Assembly: GCA_017458195.1 (NCBI GenBank)
Contig: JAFTGI010000008.1
Coordinates: 1-43,860 of the forward strand
From: Prevotella sp.
Lineage (GTDB): Bacteria; Bacteroidota; Bacteroidia; Bacteroidales; Bacteroidaceae
Reading direction: 5' to 3'
DNA: 43,860 nt
Shown here: positions 16,933 through 24,464 of the stretch, in pieces
How positions within the stretch are numbered: the first letter of the stretch is position 1
How the letters are laid out: each line of letters starts with the position of its first letter
Notes under the pieces: generated by a model
Told to the model about the DNA's origin: nothing
The model's database searches: none
The model's input: only the letters and a program-made list of their open reading frames with translations
Made by a program: the position numbers and the translations under genes

Positions 16933-19152
16933 TTACTTGATCACGACCTTGCTGTTGCCATGCACGTAGACACCGCCCTTGGCAGGCTTGCCGCTGAGCT
17001 GACGGCCGTCGAGGCTGTACCATGCGTCGCTGCCGTTGGTCTGGACGGCGTTGCCGATGGTCTGGATGCCCGTCGTCACGTCACCGAAGTTGATGACGAA
17101 CCTGCGTGCGCTGGCTGTCGTAGCTCCGGGGATGTAGAAGTGGGCACGGAAGGCGCGCAGCGTGCGGTCGATGTTGCTGTAGTAGAGCGTGTTGTCGGCT
17201 CCCATGAAGAGGATGCTCTGGTCGTTGGCGGCCACATTGAGCGGCGAGAAGGTGCCGCGGAACTGCACTTCGTCCAGTTCGGCTGACTGTGCCACCACGT
17301 CAGTAGGCTCATCGGCGGCAATGCCAACGTTGCTGAACACGGGATTGGTAACGTCAGTGCCACTCTCCCACTTCACCAGATAGGGCTTGCCTGCCTCGAT
17401 TTCTGTTGCGTCGGCGAAGGAGAGGTAGAGCGTGCCGTCAGTGGTGTCGAAGCCGTTATGACCGTCAGTGTCGAGCTCCTTCACGGTGGCGCCGGCGAGC
17501 GGCGTGCCCGTCAGCGAGTTGAGGTCGAAGGGTAGTGTCAGCGTGTTCCACGAGCCGTCCTTGTAGAGCGTGCGGCCCTGCAGTGTAACGTTGCCATTCT
17601 CGTAGAGATACTTGGCCAGAGCAGCCGAGTTGTCGGCGTCGTCGGCCAGCAGCAGGTTCAGGTCGGCGTCCTGGTTGCTGTTTAGGCCATGCTGCGGCAG
17701 CACGGGCACGTATGTCTCGTACTCCAGTTCAGGATCGAAGCTGAAGATGGGGTCGGAGCTTAGGTAGATATAGCCGCTGGTGTTCACCTGGATAAAGGCA
17801 CCCTCGCCCGGAGCCAGCTTCACATACTCGTAATAAGCCTCGAAGCCGTCACCGGCAGCGTTCGTCTTGTAGAACATGGAAGGCAGAATATCATAGTCGC
17901 TGCTGATGTAGGTTACGTATGCGTCGCAGGGATAGGGATTGCCTATCAGCTGGTAGCCGTTGAACGAGTAGGTAGCCGATTCATTGTAGGTGATGCTCAG
18001 CGTCACGGCATTGTCAACCGAAGCCAGTGTCGTGCCGGTGAACTTCAGGGTGCGGTCGTCCTGGCTGGCATAGAGGTAGCCATTGGCAGCGGCAATGTTG
18101 CCATTCTGGACTCTGCGCCACTCCTGCGTCTGGTTCTGCGAGAAGCTGTACATGTCGCGCGTGCCGGTCAGGGCGCCAGTAGAATTCACTGTGACGTTGA
18201 CACCCAGCGACGAGGCGATGAGGTTGTAGTCGGCAGCCTCGGTGCTCTCGCCGTAGCCCTTGATGTCCTTCTCGATAGTCACCTGCAGATCGTCGGTGTT
18301 CTGCTTCAGCTGTCCGCCGTCCTTGATGGTGATGCTTCCGCCGTCGAGCACAATGTTGTTAGCCAGTGCAATGACGCCAGCGGGGATGGTGACGTCCTTC
18401 TGGATAATCAGGTTGCTGGTGGCTGTGGGCAAACCGGCTGGTAGCCAGTTCTCGGCCACATCCCAGTTGCCGGCGGTCACAAACAGCTTGTCGTTCTCGC
18501 TCAGCGTAGTGAAGGTGACAGGAGCCGAGCCTTCGTTCTCCTCGCCGCCCTTGATGCCCACGACGACCAATTCATACTCGGTGTCCGACTCCAGACCCGT
18601 CAGCTCAACGCTGGTCTCGTCGGTAGCAACCTCCTGCCATGGACCGGCGGGAATCTCGCCACCGTAGATGCCGAAGTCGTCGATCCACAAGTAATCTTGG
18701 TCTTCGTCCGTATGGCGGATGGCGATATAGCCCTGCTGACCGGCATAGCTGCTCAGGTCTACAGATACTTCCTTCCAAGCAGCAGTGGCGTTGCCCGGCG
18801 AGTTAAGCAGCTCGAAGGCATCAATATCATTGGTTGTCGTAGACACATAGATGTCGTAGTGCTCATGATACATTCCATCGTCCATTACCCAGAACTTCAG
18901 TGTGCCGTCGAGCGTTACCTGCGGTGAGATGAGCCAGTTGTCTACGCTGTAGGCATTGGTGGCCCAGCTTCTCGACATGGCCACATTGTTGCCGCTGTGA
19001 TTAGTTCCACCGTCAAAGCCTGTAGCATCAGTTGTACGCCAATCGGTACTGGTCGTACCGTCTCCATTGCGTACAGTAGTCCACTGGTCGAGTCCGTTCT
19101 CAAAGTCGTCGAAGAAGACGACCTCCTGCCCGGCCGGTATGCGATACTTCAC
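16933..19152 (-). CDS. C-terminal part of a frameshifted secreted adhesin (cleaved-adhesin and FN3 domains)
   Basis: About 739 codons. This frame continues the frame of 19100-21184 after a break near 19165. The first listed codon is a GTG inside the domain (KVKYRIPAG), not a real start. It holds a cleaved-adhesin / MAM-like domain (FFDDFENGLDQWT ... YLWIDDFGIYG) nested in a fibronectin type III domain that resumes at SVELTGLESDTEYELVV. A beta-rich region follows, then the tail WYSLDGRQLSGKPAKGGVYV ending KVVIK. It is likely part of one 1,450-residue surface protein whose gene starts at 21311. Confidence 0.75.
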   Translation of the reverse strand: MKYRIPAGQEVVFFDDFENGLDQWTTVRNGDGTTSTDWRTTDATGFDGGTNHSGNNVAMSRSWATNAYSVDNWLISPQVTLDGTLKFWVMDDGMYHEHYDIYVSTTTNDIDAFELLNSPGNATAAWKEVSVDLSSYAGQQGYIAIRHTDEDQDYLWIDDFGIYGGEIPAGPWQEVATDETSVELTGLESDTEYELVVVGIKGGEENEGSAPVTFTTLSENDKLFVTAGNWDVAENWLPAGLPTATSNLIIQKDVTIPAGVIALANNIVLDGGSITIKDGGQLKQNTDDLQVTIEKDIKGYGESTEAADYNLIASSLGVNVTVNSTGALTGTRDMYSFSQNQTQEWRRVQNGNIAAANGYLYASQDDRTLKFTGTTLASVDNAVTLSITYNESATYSFNGYQLIGNPYPCDAYVTYISSDYDILPSMFYKTNAAGDGFEAYYEYVKLAPGEGAFIQVNTSGYIYLSSDPIFSFDPELEYETYVPVLPQHGLNSNQDADLNLLLADDADNSAALAKYLYENGNVTLQGRTLYKDGSWNTLTLPFDLNSLTGTPLAGATVKELDTDGHNGFDTTDGTLYLSFADATEIEAGKPYLVKWESGTDVTNPVFSNVGIAADEPTDVVAQSAELDEVQFRGTFSPLNVAANDQSILFMGADNTLYYSNIDRTLRAFRAHFYIPGATTASARRFVINFGDVTTGIQTIGNAVQTNGSDAWYSLDGRQLSGKPAKGGVYVHGNSKVVIK

Positions 19153-21184
19153 CTTGTAGCTGTCGCTCGCCTTCCCAGCTCACTGTAGCCGAGTTGTGCA
19201 GCACGTTGGCCACCTCCACGTTGGTGGGGATGGGGTTCGACGCAAGAGTTGAGAAATTAGCAGCCTCACTCCATTCGCTTTCACCACCATCATAGACAGA
19301 CTTCACTCTGACACTATAATTAGTTGCTTCGTCTAATCCGGTCACAGTATAAGGTGAAGTCACATTCGGGACACTTGTCCATGTCATTGTTGCGGGATCG
19401 TCACCAATTTCCGCGCGAACCATCCACACATAGCCAGGCACACCAGCGGTAGCCAGATCAGCCCAACTGCTCACGTACACCCACCGGCCATTGACATCAT
19501 CAACGACATCCGGGGCAGCTGCCACACCAGCACCTGTCGGGTTGGAGAGAACCACCCACACGTTCTTGGTGTCATCAATTGTCAAACCGTCAAAATCGAT
19601 TTCCACAAAGTCACCAGCACCAGTAAGAGTATAGGACTTTGAACCGACTTCATTGGCAGGTTCCATGTCACCATCGTTATAGATGGTCACGGTGCCTGTT
19701 GCTGCGGCGTAGTCAAACACAGAAACCTTTGTCAATGTATTGCCTACGTAGCTGCCTGCAGGGAACATCACGGCATAAGAGAACGGAGAGCCTCCTGCTG
19801 CTATAGAAGTCCCGAAGGTTCCATTGTCGTATTTATTCCATGCCGGATATGCACCTTCTGCATACTGCAACGTTGCACTCGTAGCTGTTGCATCGGCCGT
19901 CCAGCTAATATCGACAGAATTAACGGTGATATTGCTGGCCGTGACAGTAGCAGGTACGGGGAAGAAGGTGGTAAAGGACACACCATCGCTCCACGCCTCA
20001 TTGTCGCCAGCAGGACGAACCTTCACAATGTACTCCGTATTGACGTCAAGTCCGGTGAGCGTGAAGGGATTCGTCGTAGCAGTGACAGTGTTCTCCTCGT
20101 CGGTATCGTTGTTCAGGCAGCTGACCACCCATTCAGTAGCTTCGCCATTCTCCGTCCAACTCAGCACAGCACTGTAAGGCCCAACTTCTGAAACAGTAAG
20201 GTTCGTGGGCTTCTTGGACTCGCTGACGGTGCAGTCTACGACATAGCTCACAGGTGCGCTCAGCGTGTTTGAACCATTGAGGATTTCGTCGCTATTAGCG
20301 TTTTTAATAATATAAGAGCACTCTTCAGGGTAGCTATAGGTACCGCCACTAACCCACTGGAACTGTATTTCGCGTCCTGGGCAGACGGCAACAGCGCCAA
20401 CAGCGGAAGCACCATTGGCGATGGTCAGAGTGGCAAGAACATTACCCGATTCGGCATCCACCACGTTGATGGCATTGCCACTCCAGCCATCACCGTAGCT
20501 GTCAGCAAGTTCGTAGGTGATGACGCACTGGTCTTCCTCTGAACAGAATGAGGTATTGAAGCTGATGGCGCTGGTATAGTCGCTGTAGTCTGTGCCACCG
20601 CAATGGGTACGCACCTGCACAGCGTAGTTCTCGCCAGGCGTAAGACCAGTCAGCGTGTAGGGGTTGGTGACATTTTCTATCAATGTGCCGTTCACCATCA
20701 GATCAAAATCGTCGGCATCGGAAGTCCAGCTGACAACAGCCGACACATCAGTAATGCTGCCAACGGTTAAGCCGCTGGGCTTCGGGCAGGAAGAAGCTGC
20801 CGAGAAGCTGAAGTCATCAAGGAAAAGGTAATACCTGTCACCATAGATATACTTGATGGCGATGCGCTTAGTTCCGGCTGGGAATGAGCCTTCGTACTGC
20901 TGCCATGCTGTCGATGCGGTAATGACATCGCCGAAAGTGTACTCGCTGAGATCAGTAACGGTCTCGTCGGTGGTGTAACCCACCTGGAACTGCTCGTCAC
21001 CGTAGGTAGCATTGTATTCCTTGTACCAGAAAGATACGTCGATGCCAAGGTCGCCGCCAGTCAGGACGGGTGAGACGAGATAGGCAATTCTGCTCGGAAT
21101 AGTTAAAACGGAAGCCGTTCGACCCGCTGTGAGCAGCTGCTGTGTTAGCAAGAATCCCAGTACTGGTACTTGTTGCTCCCACAA
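19100..21184 (-). CDS. Middle part of the frameshifted secreted adhesin (FN3 repeats)
   Basis: The real sequence of this frame runs from about 21090 to about 19165. It opens in the first adhesin domain (AYLVSPVLTGGDLGIDVSFW ... YLFLDDFSF). Then come FN3 domains with the typical YTLTGLTPGENYAVQVRT pattern, a Cys-containing block with the DSYGDGWSG motif seen in Bacteroidetes surface proteins, and two more FN3 domains. The last one breaks off after NSATVSWEG. Residues before AYLVSP and after SWEG in this frame are out-of-frame translation. It has no start codon of its own. Confidence 0.75.
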   Translation of the reverse strand: MWEQQVPVLGFLLTQQLLTAGRTASVLTIPSRIAYLVSPVLTGGDLGIDVSFWYKEYNATYGDEQFQVGYTTDETVTDLSEYTFGDVITASTAWQQYEGSFPAGTKRIAIKYIYGDRYYLFLDDFSFSAASSCPKPSGLTVGSITDVSAVVSWTSDADDFDLMVNGTLIENVTNPYTLTGLTPGENYAVQVRTHCGGTDYSDYTSAISFNTSFCSEEDQCVITYELADSYGDGWSGNAINVVDAESGNVLATLTIANGASAVGAVAVCPGREIQFQWVSGGTYSYPEECSYIIKNANSDEILNGSNTLSAPVSYVVDCTVSESKKPTNLTVSEVGPYSAVLSWTENGEATEWVVSCLNNDTDEENTVTATTNPFTLTGLDVNTEYIVKVRPAGDNEAWSDGVSFTTFFPVPATVTASNITVNSVDISWTADATATSATLQYAEGAYPAWNKYDNGTFGTSIAAGGSPFSYAVMFPAGSYVGNTLTKVSVFDYAAATGTVTIYNDGDMEPANEVGSKSYTLTGAGDFVEIDFDGLTIDDTKNVWVVLSNPTGAGVAAAPDVVDDVNGRWVYVSSWADLATAGVPGYVWMVRAEIGDDPATMTWTSVPNVTSPYTVTGLDEATNYSVRVKSVYDGGESEWSEAANFSTLASNPIPTNVEVANVLHNSATVSWEGERQLQGEVSHTGRAGGRLLRRL

Positions 21185-21311
21185 GCTCCCAGCCGTCGGT
21201 GGTCAGGTTGTTGTCCTCAAACCCATACTCGTACGGCAGGGCCTGCTGTGCTCTTACCCCCACAACAATGGAAAGCAAGAGCGCCATGATAAAGAATAGT
21301 TTCTTTTTCAT
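20997..21311 (-). CDS. N-terminal fragment of the frameshifted adhesin (signal peptide)
   Basis: The true start of the adhesin gene. MKKKLFFIMALLLSIVVGVRA is a clear signal peptide, followed by QQALPYEYGFEDN, the usual opening of a cleaved-adhesin / MAM-like domain. The frame is correct to about FNYSEQN (near 21090). After that the meaningful sequence continues in the next frame. The rest of this ORF (down to 20997) is out-of-frame. A good promoter lies about 100 bases upstream. The break could be a real mutation or a sequencing or assembly error. Confidence 0.7.
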   Translation of the reverse strand: MKKKLFFIMALLLSIVVGVRAQQALPYEYGFEDNNLTTDGWELVGATSTSTGILANTAAAHSGSNGFRFNYSEQNCLSRLTRPDWRRPWHRRIFLVQGIQCYLR

Positions 21312-21410
21312 AAGCTAAAGGTTTTAATATTAACAGTTAAGTTTAGTAAAAGATGAATGTTTCTATGCTGGTTGCGGGCATGGAGCCCAAGGCTATAGCC
21401 TATTTGGCGA

Positions 21411-21442
21411 CAAAATTACACAAAAGGGCTTAAACGGCCAAA
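21411..21442 (-). promoter_or_regulatory. Promoter of the adhesin gene
   Basis: Minus strand: TTTG (21439-21442), 20 bases, TAATTTTG (21411-21418). The leader is about 95 bases. Confidence 0.8.
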
Positions 21443-21491
21443 GAAAAAGCAGAGAAAATGGTGTTGGCGGCGCAAAATGGATAAGTATAGG

Positions 21492-21540
21492 AAAAACAAC
21501 CGCAGGCATCGCGCTTTCTGGAGGTGCGTGGTGCCTGCGG
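21492..21540 (-). terminator. Terminator after rluD
   Basis: CCGCAGGCA (21500-21508) and TGCCTGCGG (21532-21540) form a 9-bp stem. On the minus strand it is followed by TTGTTTTT. This separates rluD from the adhesin transcript. Confidence 0.7.
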
Positions 21541-21546
21541 GGGCTG

Positions 21547-22617
21547 CTACTGGCGGGCGTAGACGCCGCGCCACTTGTCGATGAGCTGCTGCAGGTCGTC
21601 GGGCAGGGGGCTGGTGAAGTCCATCTGTTCGCCGGTGGTGGGGTGGCGGAAGCCGAGCGTCTGGGCGTGGAGGGCCTGACGGGGACAGAGCTTGAAGCAG
21701 TTCTGGATGTAGGCCTTATAAGAGGCGGTGCGCTCGCCGCGGCGAATCTCGCAGCCGCCGTAGCGCTCGTCGGCAAAGAGGGGATGGCCGATGTGGGTCA
21801 TGTGGGCGCGGATCTGATGGGTGCGGCCCGTCTCGAGGCGACATTCCACGAGCGTGGTGTAGCCATAGCGCTCCAGCACGCGGTAGTGCGTGACGGCGGG
21901 CTTACCGATCTCGGAATCGGGCGGATAGACAGCCATGCGGAGGCGGTCGCGCTGGTCGCGGCCGATGTTACCCTCGATGCGGCCCTCATCGTCGGTGATG
22001 TTGCCCCAGACGAGGGCCACGTAGGAGCGACGGGTGTCGTGGTTGAAGAACTGCTTGCCCAGACAAGACTTGGCCTCGGGCGTCTTGGCCACGACGAGCA
22101 GTCCGCTGGTGTCCTTGTCGATGCGGTGGACGAGGCCCACCTGCGGGTCGTTGGGGTCGTAGGTGGGCAGCGAGCGCAGATGCCAGGCCACGGCGTGCAC
22201 CAGCGTGCCGTGGAAATTGCCGCAGCCGGGATGGACGACGAGGCCGGCGGGCTTATAGACCACCATGAGGTCCTGGTCTTCATAGCGCACGTCGAGGGGC
22301 ATCTCCTCGGGCACGATGGTCGAGTCGTAGTGCGGGCGGTCGAGCATCAGTGTGATGACGTCGCCCGCGCGTACCTTATAATTACTCTTGACGGGGCGGT
22401 CGTTGACATGCAGGAAGCCCGCCTCGGCGGCCTGCTGGATGCGGTTGCGCGAGGAGTGCTGGGTGTGCTCGCTGAGATACTTGTCAATGCGCAGGGGCAC
22501 CTGGCCGCGGTCGACCTCCAGGCGCAGGTGCTCGTAGAGCGTCTGGTCGTCGGAAGCCTGCAAGCCGCCGTCGTCGAGCAGTTCCAGTTCGTCGTCAAAA
22601 AAGCCGTCCTCACTCAT
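21547..22617 (-). CDS. rluD: RluA/RluD-family 23S rRNA pseudouridine synthase
   Basis: 356 aa. An N-terminal S4 RNA-binding domain (about residues 35-100: LRIDKYLSEHTQHSSRNRIQ) precedes the pseudouridine synthase domain. The catalytic Asp lies in HRIDKDTSGLLVVAKT, and TGRTHQIRAHMTHIGHPL is the second family block. By family knowledge it converts uridines of large-subunit rRNA helix 69 to pseudouridine. The exact target positions are inferred. The start overlaps the end of the PASTA gene by 8 bases, so both are translated from one message. Confidence 0.92.
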   Translation of the reverse strand: MSEDGFFDDELELLDDGGLQASDDQTLYEHLRLEVDRGQVPLRIDKYLSEHTQHSSRNRIQQAAEAGFLHVNDRPVKSNYKVRAGDVITLMLDRPHYDSTIVPEEMPLDVRYEDQDLMVVYKPAGLVVHPGCGNFHGTLVHAVAWHLRSLPTYDPNDPQVGLVHRIDKDTSGLLVVAKTPEAKSCLGKQFFNHDTRRSYVALVWGNITDDEGRIEGNIGRDQRDRLRMAVYPPDSEIGKPAVTHYRVLERYGYTTLVECRLETGRTHQIRAHMTHIGHPLFADERYGGCEIRRGERTASYKAYIQNCFKLCPRQALHAQTLGFRHPTTGEQMDFTSPLPDDLQQLIDKWRGVYARQ

Positions 22618-23275
22618 CCTCAGTCACTTCTAAGAAGTCGTCCACGTCGTCAGCCTCAATGCCCGAGCTCATGAATCCGCTGAGCACGAGGCTGTCGGTC
22701 ATCATATCCTCCTCTTCCGTCGAGATGCCGCTGCCGATGACAAGCGTCAGCAGCGACTCGCGCGCCACCATGTCGCCGGCTATCAGGTTGTGGCCCTCGT
22801 GCTGAATGCCGTAGACCCAGTCCTTCTCGCCCTCGATGAGCCGCGGCTCGCCCACACGGAAGCCCATGGCCTGCAGCTTGGCCCGCGCCTCGCGGTAGCT
22901 GCTGTTGTCGATGAGGTCGGGAATCTCGACCTTCGAGAGCGTCAGCGAGTTGATGGTGACGTAGATCACGCGGCCCTCCTTCACCCTGGCCCCCTTGACG
23001 GGCTGCTGCACCATGATGCTGCCGGCGGCCAGCTTCTTGTTGTAGGCCGAGTCGGCAACCAGGATCGTCAGTCCCTCGGCCTTCAGCCGCTCGCTGGCCG
23101 TCGAGAGGTCCATGCCGTAGAGGTCAGGCACCTCGACGCTCTCGCCGTGGTGGGTATAGGCCGAGAGCCACCACCGCAGTCCGAGGAAGAGTCCGACGAC
23201 GACGAGCAGCATGGCCAGCAGGTTGCCCCAGATGAGGGGCGACGTGATTTTTCGCTTCAATTCTTTTGCGTTCAT
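22610..23275 (-). CDS. Membrane-anchored PASTA-domain protein
   Basis: 221 aa. A single N-terminal membrane segment (about residues 16-36: LLAMLLVVVGLFLGLRWWL) is followed by PASTA repeats (VEVPDLYGMDLSTASERLKA; VEIPDLIDNSSYREARAKLQ; and a weaker third copy). PASTA domains bind muropeptides or beta-lactams in other bacteria. Here there is no kinase or transpeptidase domain. The acidic C terminus (about 190-221) is probably disordered. It heads the envelope cluster, has a consensus promoter and overlaps rluD by 8 bases. A role in peptidoglycan sensing is an inference from the domain. Confidence 0.85.
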   Translation of the reverse strand: MNAKELKRKITSPLIWGNLLAMLLVVVGLFLGLRWWLSAYTHHGESVEVPDLYGMDLSTASERLKAEGLTILVADSAYNKKLAAGSIMVQQPVKGARVKEGRVIYVTINSLTLSKVEIPDLIDNSSYREARAKLQAMGFRVGEPRLIEGEKDWVYGIQHEGHNLIAGDMVARESLLTLVIGSGISTEEEDMMTDSLVLSGFMSSGIEADDVDDFLEVTEDE

Positions 23276-23298
23276 AGCGTCATTCTTGTTTCAGCAGG

Positions 23299-23330
23299 CA
23301 AAGTTACGAAAAAACGGGCGAAAGGCCAAA
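23299..23330 (-). promoter_or_regulatory. Promoter of the PASTA-rluD operon
   Basis: Minus strand: TTTG (23327-23330), 20 bases, TAACTTTG (23299-23306). Confidence 0.8.
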
Positions 23331-23377
23331 TTTATTAGCGCTTTTTCATTACGGAAGCAGGAACTTACTTCCAATTT

Positions 23378-23438
23378 GTACATCGGCCATGTACGATTCG
23401 TACATCGGCTGTGTACCATTCGTACATCGGCAGTGTAC
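23378..23438. repeat. Second GTACATCGGC triple palindrome array, 22-bp period
   Basis: Units at 23378 (GTACATCGGCCATGTAC, identical to units 1-2 of the array at 2223), 23400 (GTACATCGGCTGTGTAC) and 23422 (GTACATCGGCAGTGTAC). The period is again exactly 22 bp. It lies between the rpmH terminator and the PASTA promoter. Confidence 0.9.
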
Positions 23439-23453
23439 TGATTGCGGAGGCAC

Positions 23454-23498
23454 AAAAAAGTCAGGCGGGGCAACACCTTTATGGCATTGCCCCGCCTG
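23454..23498 (-). terminator. Terminator after rpmH
   Basis: CAGGCGGGGCAA (23462-23473) pairs with TTGCCCCGCCTG (23487-23498). On the minus strand a T6 run follows (23454-23459). Confidence 0.9.
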
Positions 23499-23520
23499 TC
23501 AGTCGTCGTGACAGCGACGA

Positions 23521-23676
23521 TTACTTACCGTGGCGCTCGTCGGAAACGGTCAACTTCTTGCGGCCCTTGGCGCGGCGTGCGGCCAGGACGCGACGGCCAT
23601 TCTTGGTGGCCATGCGCTCGCGGAAACCATGCTTGTTCACGCGGCGACGATTGTGCGGCTGAAATGTTCTTTTCAT
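23521..23676 (-). CDS. rpmH: 50S ribosomal protein bL34
   Basis: 51 aa, read by hand on the minus strand from ATG 23676 to TAA 23521. The sequence starts [18 protein letters not shown] and continues [20 protein letters not shown], the classic bL34 pattern (KRT.QP..RRR...HGFR.RM.T..GR.VL..RR.KGR..L). It is a small basic protein of the large ribosomal subunit. The C-terminal tail after KGRKKL (TVSDERHGK) is slightly longer than the E. coli protein. It has its own promoter and terminator. The usual neighbour dnaA is not seen. Downstream on the same strand lies the PASTA operon. Confidence 0.95.
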   Translation of the reverse strand: MKRTFQPHNRRRVNKHGFRERMATKNGRRVLAARRAKGRKKLTVSDERHGK

Positions 23677-23721
23677 TGCTTTTACTATTTTATTTTGTTA
23701 TTATTCAAGCGTTTCGGGCTG

Positions 23722-23752
23722 CAAAATTACACAAATCTTTTTAATTACGCAA
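23722..23752 (-). promoter_or_regulatory. Promoter of rpmH
   Basis: Minus strand: TTG (23750-23752), 20 bases, TAATTTTG (23722-23729). The leader is about 45 bases and T/A-rich. Confidence 0.7.
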
Positions 23753-23803
23753 GAAAACTGAGAAATTTAGCTAAATATTTTATGTTTTTTTCGGAAAATT
23801 GCG

Positions 23804-23811
23804 TACCTTTG
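23804..23811 (+). promoter_or_regulatory. -7 element for efp
   Basis: TACCTTTG, then GCAGCGC and the efp ATG at 23858. Divergent from the rpmH promoter. The -33 region is poor. Confidence 0.65.
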
Positions 23812-23857
23812 CAGCGCAAAAGCGCCTTTTTCAATATTATAATATATAAAAACAGTT

Positions 23858-24424
23858 ATGATCAACTCACAAGACATTAAGAAAGGAACCGCCATTCGCA
23901 TGGACGGCGCCATCTGGGTGTGCATCGACTTCCAGCACCGCAAGCCGGGCAAGGGCAACACCATCATGAACATCAAGTTGAAGAACGTCACCGACGGCCG
24001 CGTGCTTGAGCGCCGCTACAACATCGGTGAGAAGCTCGAGGACGTGGTCATCGAGCGCCGACCCTACCAGTATCTCTACGAGGACCAGGAAGGCCGCATC
24101 TTCATGAACCAGGAGACCTTCGAGCAGATTCCCATCGCCAACGACCTCGTCATCGGCCATGAGTTCATGAAGGAGAGCGACATCGTGGAGGTGGTCAGCG
24201 ACACGACCGACGGCACCGTGCTCTACGCCGAGATGCCCGTAAAGACCATCCTGCGCGTGACCCACTCGGAGCCCGGCATCAAGGGCGACACGGCCACGAA
24301 CACGCTGAAGCCCGCCACGCTGGAGACCGGCGTCGAGGTGCGCGTGCCCCTGTTCATCAACGAGGGCGACCTCATCCAGGTTGACACCCGCGACGGTTCC
24401 TACCTGGCCCGCGCCAAGGAGTAA
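23858..24424 (+). CDS. efp: Translation elongation factor P
   Basis: 188 aa, the full three-domain length. EF-P enters stalled ribosomes at polyproline stretches and stimulates peptide bond formation. The domain I loop that reaches the peptidyl transferase centre is seen as RKPGKGN, with Lys32 at the tip, the site modified in some bacteria. The C-terminal OB domain contains GDTATNTLKPATLETG and ends GDLIQVDTRDGSYLARAKE, as in the family. The start is the only good ATG after the promoter. The glycosyltransferase follows after 36 bases across a heptamer repeat and is probably read through. Confidence 0.97.
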   Translation: MINSQDIKKGTAIRMDGAIWVCIDFQHRKPGKGNTIMNIKLKNVTDGRVLERRYNIGEKLEDVVIERRPYQYLYEDQEGRIFMNQETFEQIPIANDLVIGHEFMKESDIVEVVSDTTDGTVLYAEMPVKTILRVTHSEPGIKGDTATNTLKPATLETGVEVRVPLFINEGDLIQVDTRDGSYLARAKE

Positions 24425-24430
24425 TTTTCC

Positions 24431-24464
24431 AATTGACAATTGACAATTGATAATTGACAATTGA
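24431..24464 (+). repeat. AATTGAC heptamer repeat supplying a TTG start codon
   Basis: AATTGAC, AATTGAC, AATTGAT, AATTGAC, AATTGA in tandem, period 7. The last unit contains the TTG (24461-24463) that begins the glycosyltransferase. It fills the whole gap between efp and that gene. Confidence 0.85.
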
